Source of the DNA: Aliamphritea ceti
GTDB lineage: Bacteria > Pseudomonadota > Gammaproteobacteria > Pseudomonadales > Balneatricaceae
DNA length: 64,000 bases
Reading direction: 5' to 3'
NCBI RefSeq assembly: GCF_024347215.1
Contig: NZ_AP025282.1
Coordinates: 2,418,001-2,482,000, forward strand
Translations under genes and position numbers: made by a program
Shown here: positions 34,538 through 44,000 of the stretch, in pieces
Layout of the letters: every line of letters begins with the position of its first letter
Position numbering within the stretch: the first letter of the stretch is position 1
The notes under the pieces: model-generated
Database searches by the model: none
The model's input: only the letters and a program-made list of their open reading frames with translations
Told to the model about the DNA's origin: nothing

Positions 34538-36082
34538 ATGTTGGCTATTTTACAACTGAGGTTAATCGCCTTCCGGGGATTGGCACCCGCTGTTTCTCAG
34601 GTGTTTGAATATGACCAGGATGAGATCTTAATCGGTCGCGCTGCCGATAATGATTTTGTCGTCGACGACCCTGAACGCTTCTGTTCCCGCTATCATGCTC
34701 GCTGTTATCGTGCCGAAAATCAGTTTTTCGTAGAAGATACCAGTACACCTGGTACCCAGGTCAATGCAGGGCATTTCCTGAATAAAGGGCATCGGCACCG
34801 GCTTGTTACAGGTGATCTTTTGCACATTGGTGAATGCCAGATCCAGGTTGAGATTCTTCAGGCTGCTGCCGCTGAAACTCAAGCTGATGTCAGTGCTTTT
34901 TCCATCGATGATTTTTTTGCTGATGGAACATCAGGTTTTGATGCACAACCAGAAGTGAAAAAAGTACCGCAGCCTAATATTCCTTATACATCACCCGCTG
35001 ATTTTTATAATCCTCAGGCATCTGACCCTCATGCGTATTCTGAGCAGCAGTCGATGCAGCCTGTGGCGTTTGAAACCCCGGGTAATGGGTACGCACCAGT
35101 AGATGATTATCCGGTGGTTCCCGGGCCAGATGGTTTCGGTGGTAGCGCCGAACCATACCTGGCTGGTGCTCCTGCTCCTGCGGAATCTGTGGGTTATGAA
35201 ATTCCTACAGGGTATCCGGAACAGACACCGGTAACGGATTATCCTATAGAACCTGTTTTACCTCATACAGCGCCTGTTGATTCAGTGTTGCCCCTAAATT
35301 CATCTGCTGAGCCTGTTTTTTCTCAGGCAGCTCCTGGGGAACCTATTTTTCCTCAGGCAGTTCCAGCTGAGCACGTATTGCCTCAGGCAGCACCGGTCGA
35401 GCCTGCTTCGTCTCGTAAAGTACAGGCTGAACATGCTTTGTCTCAGGTAGCGCCTGCTGAACCTACCCGTGTGACGGAAAATAAACCTGATACGGATGTT
35501 GATGGTCGCGCCATTCGTGCGTTTTTACAGGGGCTTGATGTGCAGCCTTCGGATCTGGTGGGGCGTAACAAAGAAGAGATTATGTATTCTGCCGGCCAAA
35601 TGCTGAGAGTTTTAACTCAGGGCATTATGGAAATTTTGCTGAGCAGAAATGATGTGAAGAAAGAGTTTGGCATGGATGTTACCCGCATCGGTGCTCAGAT
35701 GAACAATCCGTTAAAGTTTAGCCAGAGCGCAAGTGAAGCGATGATTAAACTGCTGACCGAAGCTGAGGGATATATGTCAGCCCATGATGCGGTTAAAGAG
35801 GGTGTTGTTGATGCCAAGGCGCACCAGGTTGCTGTTATGGCGGGTATGCAAAGTGCAATTGTTTCTATGCTTGAACGCTTTAATCCTGAATCTCTCGAGG
35901 AGCAATTATCATCGCGGTTCGTATTCTCCAGAAAGGGTAAGTACTGGGAAGCCTATAAAGACACCTATCGGCAGTTAGTGTCTGAGGCTGAGGATGATTT
36001 TAATGCGTTATTTGGTGATGAGTTCAGCCTGGTTTATAGGCAACAGGTGAGTGAAATTGAATCGAGTTACGCTCAGGAGTAA
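34538..36082 (+). CDS. tagH: TagH, FHA-domain T6SS protein
   Basis: A 514-residue protein. The N-terminal FHA domain (about 5-105) contains EILIGRAADNDFVVDD, CSRYHARCYRAEN and STPGTQVNAG, giving the phosphothreonine-binding Arg, Ser-x-x-His and Asn-like positions. A linker of about 230 residues is rich in Pro/Ala/Glu with degenerate VLPQAAPAEPV repeats. The C-terminal T6SS-FHA domain (about 325-514) includes AFLQGLDVQPSDLVG, FGMDVTRIGAQMNNPLKFSQ and LSSRFVFSRKGKYWEAYKD. This is Fha1/VasC-like, the probable phospho-target of PpkA that licenses assembly. It starts the plus-strand block running divergently from vgrG. Confidence 0.93.
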   Translation: MLAILQLRLIAFRGLAPAVSQVFEYDQDEILIGRAADNDFVVDDPERFCSRYHARCYRAENQFFVEDTSTPGTQVNAGHFLNKGHRHRLVTGDLLHIGECQIQVEILQAAAAETQADVSAFSIDDFFADGTSGFDAQPEVKKVPQPNIPYTSPADFYNPQASDPHAYSEQQSMQPVAFETPGNGYAPVDDYPVVPGPDGFGGSAEPYLAGAPAPAESVGYEIPTGYPEQTPVTDYPIEPVLPHTAPVDSVLPLNSSAEPVFSQAAPGEPIFPQAVPAEHVLPQAAPVEPASSRKVQAEHALSQVAPAEPTRVTENKPDTDVDGRAIRAFLQGLDVQPSDLVGRNKEEIMYSAGQMLRVLTQGIMEILLSRNDVKKEFGMDVTRIGAQMNNPLKFSQSASEAMIKLLTEAEGYMSAHDAVKEGVVDAKAHQVAVMAGMQSAIVSMLERFNPESLEEQLSSRFVFSRKGKYWEAYKDTYRQLVSEAEDDFNALFGDEFSLVYRQQVSEIESSYAQE

Positions 36083-36220
36083 CCATCAAGAAATACGAGT
36101 TTAGGTTTTTTAAACTGCTTTGAATGCCCCGTTGATGGGGTGATATCAAATGGATTTAGGATTTGTTTCGAACCTTCCTAACTGATTATACGAAATAAAG
36201 TGTAAAAGGATTTACTGATA

Positions 36221-37996
36221 GTGATACATCAACGTTTCTGTTCTCTTCTGATTCCTGCTTTTGTTATGGGAGCTGCTACGGCTTCTCATGCCCAGACTAT
36301 TCCTGATACGGCAACTCCTGGCGCTATTGTGAGTCCGCTTCCGGATTTATTAATACAGCCAGATAATACACTGGATATTACGATTCCAGCTAAGCAAGAC
36401 CGTCCACTGAATCTTGAATCAGGCCCCGTCATTCAGGTTGAAAAAATCACTCTTTATGAGCTTGGTAAAGGCTATGAAAAAGGTCTGAAGATTGTCTCTG
36501 ATGCTCATGTTGAAAAGCTTATTGAAGGGAGCTTAACAGAGCGCTCTGGTGGCTTTACTTTGGGTCAGTTACAGGCGCTTGCGGATGAAATTACAAACTA
36601 CTATCGCCAGCGCGGATGGATCTTATCGACAGTGTATCTGCCAGAGCAGGAGGTTGATGGTGGTGCTGTTGTTTTTCATTTGTTGCCCGGAACATTGTCA
36701 GGAACCTCTGTACAGGGCGAATCATCTTACTCAGACGAACAGTTAATGAAGCCTTTCGATGACTCTCTGGATTCCATATTGGATAAAGATGAGATTGAAA
36801 GAGGGCTTCTGACAGTTCTGAGTTATCCGGGAATTGCTGTATCGGGTGTTCTGGAGCCAGGTGAAGAAGTGGGTACAACGCGTCTTAATCTTGCGGTTAA
36901 TAGTGAAGATCGTTTTACAGGGTTGGTGTATCTGGATAATAAAGGTTCTTCGTATTCTGGTGAGGAACGTTTGGGTGTTGGCCTGCTTTTTAATAATCCG
37001 CTGGGCTTAACCGATCTGTTACGTTTGGATGGGATGGTACAGAACAAACCGGAAGTTGAAGGTGAAAACTCGGTTAACCGTGCCTTTTTTGGTGGTCTTA
37101 CCTATAGCTTGCGGCCATTCGATCCGGATTACGAGTTCAGCGTTACTTTAGCCGAAAACCAATATGATATTGGACGTGAGCTTGCAACCTTTGGATTTGA
37201 GGGTAAAACCCGCCGTACGTCTCTGGGTGTTAAGAAACAGTTGCAGCGAAGCCGTACATTTAATGATTCAGTTTCATTTGCGCTCGATTTAAATGATGCG
37301 CAGGTTACCCGTGACGGTGATCTTGAATCTCAGGATAAATTAACGACGGTTGAACTGAAGTATAACGCTGACTTTACTGACGGGGTGATGGGCGGCGGTT
37401 ATTCCGCGTTAGCGGTTTCCTACACTCGTGGTCTTGAGGATACGTTAGGCAGTTTCAGCAATGGCGATGAGCGCATTAGCCGTTTATCTGCTGATGGCCG
37501 TGCGCCAGTTGATTTTTCTAAGTTCAATCTGAGTGTTTCCCGATATCAGCGGTTTATTGCCAATACCTCTTTAAGGGGACGTTTTAACCTGCAGTATTCG
37601 GATGACCCTCTGGTCTCACTTGAGCAGTTCTCCATTGGTGGTGCGGACAGCGTCAGAGCATATCCCGGCGCGGAATTTATGGCAGATAAAGGTTTTTTCG
37701 CCAGCGTTGAGTGGATCGTACCAGCGCCATTTTTCTCAGACACACCGGCATTTAAGGGTCGCACCTGGGGAGATGTGCTGCAGTTGTCGGCATTCTACGA
37801 TTATGGTCGTGGCGTTAAGAACGATGCGTTGGCCAATGAAGATAAAGATCAAAAGCTGGATGGCTATGGTCTAGGTTTGCGTTTTGCACCGCTTGAGAGT
37901 GTTGAACTTAATTTTACTGTGGCCAGAGCGCTTGCAGGAGAACCGAGTAATAAGCGCGAACCTCAGATATTTGTTGATTTGATATACCAATTTTAA
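36221..37996 (+). CDS. TpsB, two-partner secretion outer-membrane translocator (ShlB/FhaC family)
   Basis: A 591-residue protein with a signal peptide (LLIPAFVMGAATASHA). It has a proline-containing linker, then two POTRA domains (FTLGQLQALADEITNYYRQ with GWILSTVYLPEQ, and the ERGLLTVLSYPGIAVSG segment) and a 16-strand-type beta-barrel with the loop motif SVRAYPGAEFMADKG near the C-terminus. It ends in an aromatic residue (VDLIYQF), as outer-membrane barrels do. TpsB proteins export the TpsA partner across the outer membrane. The start is GTG at 36221 with AAAGGA upstream. tpsA follows 74 bases later. Confidence 0.92.
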   Translation: MIHQRFCSLLIPAFVMGAATASHAQTIPDTATPGAIVSPLPDLLIQPDNTLDITIPAKQDRPLNLESGPVIQVEKITLYELGKGYEKGLKIVSDAHVEKLIEGSLTERSGGFTLGQLQALADEITNYYRQRGWILSTVYLPEQEVDGGAVVFHLLPGTLSGTSVQGESSYSDEQLMKPFDDSLDSILDKDEIERGLLTVLSYPGIAVSGVLEPGEEVGTTRLNLAVNSEDRFTGLVYLDNKGSSYSGEERLGVGLLFNNPLGLTDLLRLDGMVQNKPEVEGENSVNRAFFGGLTYSLRPFDPDYEFSVTLAENQYDIGRELATFGFEGKTRRTSLGVKKQLQRSRTFNDSVSFALDLNDAQVTRDGDLESQDKLTTVELKYNADFTDGVMGGGYSALAVSYTRGLEDTLGSFSNGDERISRLSADGRAPVDFSKFNLSVSRYQRFIANTSLRGRFNLQYSDDPLVSLEQFSIGGADSVRAYPGAEFMADKGFFASVEWIVPAPFFSDTPAFKGRTWGDVLQLSAFYDYGRGVKNDALANEDKDQKLDGYGLGLRFAPLESVELNFTVARALAGEPSNKREPQIFVDLIYQF

Positions 37997-38070
37997 TGTT
38001 TCTGATTGTCGACACAGGACGTGCAATCTAATGAATAGGGCGTAAGCCTGAGATAGTGGAAAGGATTCTT

Positions 38071-41000
38071 ATGAGCTGGTCAAGAACAGCAATGTCAACT
38101 TTTGTTAAGTCCGCAATGGTCGCGGGTGTCAGTGGTTCTGTCGTTATACCTAACCAAGTGCTTTCCGCGCCTAAGGGCGGGGTGATATCTCATGGCAGCG
38201 GTAGCATCAATACCAATGATAAAGTAACCACTGTGCAGCAGTCTTCATCCTCAATGGTGGTTGACTGGCAGAGCTTTAATGTTGCGCAGGATGAGCTGGT
38301 TAAATTCGAGCAACCATCGACCAAAGCAGCGACTCTTAACCGTATTCATGATCAGCAGGCGTCGCAGATTTTAGGGCGCGTTGAAGGGCAGGGTAAGGTC
38401 TTTTTAATAAACCCGAATGGTATTGTGTTCGGTGAGAATTCTTCGGTAAACATCGGCAGCCTGGTTGCTTCTACAAAACAGATTTCTGACCATGACTTTA
38501 TGTCTGGCAATATTGTTCTGCAGGATTCCGGGGATGAAGGCGTCATTATTAACAAAGGAACTCTGATGGCTGCAACCGGCGGTGCCGTAGTGCTTGTCGG
38601 GGATACCGTTGTCAATGAAGGTGTTATTCAGGCTACCAAGGGAAGGGTTATTTTAGCCTCAGCGGAGAGTGCAACGCTGGACTTTGATGGCGACGGTTTG
38701 TTGAAATTTAAATTGACCGGAGAAACTACCGGAGCTGAATCTGATACGGCTGTCCTGAACACCGGATTGATTTCAGCAGCAGATGGTTCTGTTCTGCTAA
38801 CGGCCAAAGCTGCCAGAGATGTGTTTGCCAATGTGGTAAACAATACCGGTGTGATTGAGGCTAAAGGTATTGATACCAGCGGCGGAAAGATCAGACTTAT
38901 TGGCGAAGGTGGAGCCGTACGAAACAGTGGTCAGCTGATTGCATCCAGTGCAACAGGAGCTGGTGGCGATATTGATGTGACTGGTGATCGCACGATAGTT
39001 GAGGCAGGTGCTTTGCTGGATGTGTCCGGTGAGACTGGCGGCGGTAATATTCGTGTTGGTGGTGGTTATCAGGGTAAGGATACCGACATCAATAACTCCG
39101 GGGAGACGCTGGTTGAAGAATCCGCTGAGTTGAAAGCTGATGCCGGTGCCGGTGATGGCGGGCGTGTGATTGTCTGGGCTGACGAAACTACCAGTTATAA
39201 AGGCTCAATTTCTGCCAGAGGCGGAGAGAGCCAGGGCGATGGTGGATTTGCCGAAGTTTCCGGTAAGGAAACGCTGCAGTTTTCCGGTGATGTTGATCTC
39301 AGTGCGCCTTCCGGAAAAACCGGTGAGCTTCTGATTGATCCTAAGAATATCCGTATTGCGAAGAGCGGTAGTCCGATTTCTGGCAATATTGACGCTTCTG
39401 ATCCCCCTACTGACGCTCGTATTGATGTTGATGATCTGATTGAACTTTTGAAAACTACGAATATCTCTTTGCAGGCTACTGATAATATTTTTGTTGAAGC
39501 TGGGATTGATACCAGTGTTAACACTGGTGGTGTGGTTGCAACAACGAATCTGACTTTGGATGCCGGCAAAGATATATCAATTAATGACGAGATTCGCCTG
39601 GTAAATGGTGAAACCCTGTCATTGACGGCAGGCGGTTTAATCTCTCAAAGCCATTCCGTTACAGCCAGTTCTGTGAATATTGATGCTGATACAGTAACGC
39701 TTACGCAGGCGAATGATTTCGATACATTATCTTTGAATGGTGCTACGGCCCAGATAAATGATGTGGATGGTGTTGAATTTGGCAGTACGGATTTAACTGG
39801 TAATTTAACAGTGACAGCTGCTGGCAATATCACTCAGTCTGGCGTTGTTGAGGTTGCTGGAGCGACCAGCCTGACAGCAACAAATGCGGATATCACGCTG
39901 GATAACAGTGGCAATGACTTTTCTTCGCTGGCGCTGAACGGGATAAATGCCACTATAGAGGACAGTAATGCATTGACGCTGGCTGCTTCGACACTGACCG
40001 GAAATCTGGATGTCACTTCCGGGGGCGATCTTACTCAGTCAGGTGCCATTGATGTGGATGGTGCGACCAGCCTGACAGCAACAAATGCGAATATCACCCT
40101 TTTTAATGCGAGTAATGACTTCAGTAGTTTATCTGCTTCTGCAAATAACCTGAGTATTCGTGATGTTAATGCGCTGAGCATGGGTGCTTTGAATGTTAAT
40201 AATCTGACTGTAACAATCGGTGGTGATCTGACTCAGTCAGGTGCATTTGTAGCTACTAATACGGCTAATATTGATGCCAACTCTGCGATTCTGACGCAGG
40301 CGAATAATTTCAAGACTCTGTCTTTGAATGGTGGTTCGGCTGAGGTTAACGATGTAAACAGTATTGAGCTTGGTGCCTCGGATCTGACCGGTACCTTAAC
40401 AGTGACTGCCGCCGGGAATATTACCCAGTCAGGCGCTGTTGAGGTTGCTGGAGCGACCAGCCTGACCGCGACAGGTAGTAATATCACGCTGGATGACAGC
40501 GGTAATAACTTTTCTTCGCTGGCGCTAAGCGGGGTGAATGCCACGATAAAGGACAGTAATGCATTAACGTTGGCTGCTTCGACACTGACCGGAACTTTGG
40601 ATGTCACTTCCGGGGGCAATCTCATTCAGTCTGGCGCTGTTGATGTGGATGGGGCGACCAGCCTGACAGCAACAAATGCGGATATCACCCTTGTCAATGC
40701 GGGTAATGACTTCAGTAGTTTATCTGCTTCTGCAAATAATCTGAGTGTGAGTGACGCTAACGCACTGAGGATTGCGGCTCTGAATGTGAATGACTTGTCT
40801 GTTACTACTGGTGGTGAACTGACCCAGACAGGTGCATTTGTAGTTACTAATACGGCTAATGTTGATGCCAGCTCTGCCATTCTGACGCAGGCGAATAATT
40901 TCAAGACTTTGTCTTTGAATGGTGGTTCGGCTGAGGTTAACGATGTAAACAGTATTGAGCTTGGTGCCTCGGATCTGACCGGTACCTTAACAGTGACTGC

Positions 41001-44000
41001 TGTTGGGAATATTACCCAGTCAGGCGCTGTTGAGGTTGCTGGAGCGACCAGCCTGACCGCGACAGGTAGTAATATCACGCTGGATGACAGCGGTAATAAC
41101 TTTTCTTCGCTGGCGCTAAGCGGGGTGAATGCCACGATAAAGGACAGTAATGCATTAACGTTGGCTGCTTCGACACTGACCGGAACTTTGGATGTCACTT
41201 CCGGGGGCAATCTCATTCAGTCTGGCGCTGTTGATGTGGATGGGGCGACCAGCCTGACAGCAACAAATGCGGATATCACCCTTGTCAATGCGGGTAATGA
41301 CTTCAGTAGTTTATCTGCTTCTGCAAATAATCTGAGTGTGAGTGACGCTAACGCACTGAGGATTGCGGCTCTGAATGTGAATGACTTGTCTGTTACTACT
41401 GGTGGTGAACTGACCCAGACAGGTGCATTTGTAGTTACTAATACGGCTAATGTTGATGCCAGCTCTGCCATTCTGACGCAGGCGAATAATTTCAAGACTT
41501 TGTCTTTGAATGGTGGTTCGGCTGAGGTTAACGATGTAAACAGTATTGAGCTTGGTGCCTCGGATCTGACCGGTACCTTAACAGTGACTGCTGTTGGGAA
41601 TATTACCCAGTCAGGCGCTGTTGAGGTTGCTGGAGCGACCAGCCTGACCGCGACAGGTAGTAATATCACGCTGGATGACAGCGGTAATAACTTTTCTTCG
41701 CTGGCGCTAAGCGGGGTGAATGCCACGATAAAGGACAGTAATGCATTAACGTTGGCTGCTTCGACACTGACCGGAACTTTGGATGTCACTTCCGGGGGCA
41801 ATCTCATTCAGTCTGGCGCTGTTGATGTGGATGGGGCGACCAGCCTGACAGCAACAAATGCGGATATCACCCTTGTCAATGCGGGTAATGACTTCAGTAG
41901 TTTATCTGCTTCTGCAAATAATCTGAGTGTGAGTGACGCTAACGCACTGAGGATTGCGGCTCTGAATGTGAATGACTTGTCTGTTACTACTGGTGGTGAA
42001 CTGACCCAGACAGGTGCATTTGTAGTTACTAATACGGCTAATGTTGATGCCAGCTCTGCCATTCTGACGCAGGCGAATAATTTCAAGACTTTGTCTTTGA
42101 ATGGTGGTTCGGCTGAGGTTAACGATGTAAACAGTATTGAGCTTGGTGCCTCGGATCTGACCGGTACCTTAACAGTGACTGCTGTTGGGAATATTACCCA
42201 GTCAGGCGCTGTTGAGGTTGCTGGAGCGACCAGCCTGACCGCGACAGGTAGTAATATCACGCTGGATGACAGCGGTAATAACTTTTCTTCGCTGGCGCTA
42301 AGCGGGGTGAATGCCACGATAAAGGACAGTAATGCATTAACGTTGGCTGCTTCGACACTGACCGGAACTCTGGATGTCACTTCCGGGGGCAATCTCATTC
42401 AGTCTGGCGCTGTTGATGTGGATGGGGCGACCAGCCTGACAGCAACAAATGCGGATATCACCCTTGTCAATGCGGGTAATGACTTCAGTAGTTTATCTGC
42501 TTCTGCAAATAACCTGAGTGTGAGTGATGCTAACGCACTGAGGATTGCGGCTCTGAATGTTAATGACCTGACTGTTACCGCTGGTGGTGCTCTGACCCAG
42601 ACAGGTGCATTTGTCGTTACTAATAATACCAGTCTTAATGGCACTGCAACGTTGAATCATGCTAGCAATGATTTCAATAAACTTACTGTTTCAGGCAATA
42701 AAAATATTTCCCTGACAGATATGAATGAAATCGTAATTGCTGAGTCAAGCCTGAGTGGGGATCTGACGATCACTGCAGGAGGAAATATCACCCAGTCCGG
42801 TGCGATTGATTTGGATGGAGTCTCTATACTGACAGCTTCTGGTGATATTACTCTGGAAAATGCTGGAAACGATTTTAATAGTTTATCTGCTTCTGCAAAT
42901 AACCTGAGTGTGCGTGACGCTAACGCACTGAGTATTGCTGCCCTGAATGTGAATGACTTGTCTGTTACTACTGGTGGTGAACTGACGCAGACTGGTGCAT
43001 TTGTCGTTACTAATAATACCAGTCTTAATGGCACTGCAACGTTGAATCATGCTAGCAATGATTTCAATAAACTTACTGTTTCAGGCAATAAAAATATTTC
43101 CCTGACAGATATGAATGAAATCGAAATTGCTAAGTCAAGCCTGAGTGGGGGGCTGACGATTGTTGCAGGTGGGCATATCACCCAGTCCGATGCGATTGAA
43201 GTCGGCGGCGCGACCAGCCTAACAGCGACAGGTGGCGATATCACCCTTTTAAATGTGGGTAATGATTTCAGTAGTTTATCTGCTTCAGCAAATAATCTGA
43301 GTGTGCGTGACGCTAATGCACTCAGCATTGCAGCCCTGAATGTTAATGACCTGACTGTTACCACCGGTGGTGCACTGACTCAGACCGGTGCATTTGTCGT
43401 TACTAATGATGCCAGTATTAATGGCACTGCGACGTTGAATCATGCAAACAATGATTTCAATACCCTTACTGTTTCAGGCAATAAAAATATTACCCTGACA
43501 GATGTGAATGAAATCGTAATTGCTGAGTCAGGCCTGAGTGGAAACCTGACGATTGCTGCAGGAGGAAATATCACCCAGTCCGGTGCGATTGATGTGGATG
43601 GAGTCTCTATACTGAGTACTTCTGGTGATATTACTCTGGAAAATAGCGGAAACGACTTTAATAGTCTGTCTGCCTCGGCAGCGAATCTTAGTGTGCATGA
43701 TGTAAATGCGCTTAGTATGGGGGCTGTGACCGTTGATCATCTTAGCGTAACGGCCGGTGGTGCACTCACTCAGACCGATGCGTTTGTTGTTGCCAATACC
43801 GCTAATATTAATGCCAGCTCCGCTACGCTGACTCAGGCGAATAATTTCAATACCCTCACATTAAATGGTGGCTCGGCAGAGATCAATGACGTGAACGCTA
43901 TTGAGCTGGGCAGCACAGGTCTGACTGGCTCTCTGGAAATTACAACTGCAGGAAATATAACTCAGTCCGGTGCGATTGAAGTCGGCGGCGCGACCAGCCT

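Noticed and set aside
40233..42644. Series of identical minus-strand ORFs of 196 codons inside tpsA
   Set aside because: They are antisense shadows of the 591-base coding repeats. The plus frame is continuous through the whole array and has clear beta-helix repeat structure, and the minus frames have no ribosome sites.
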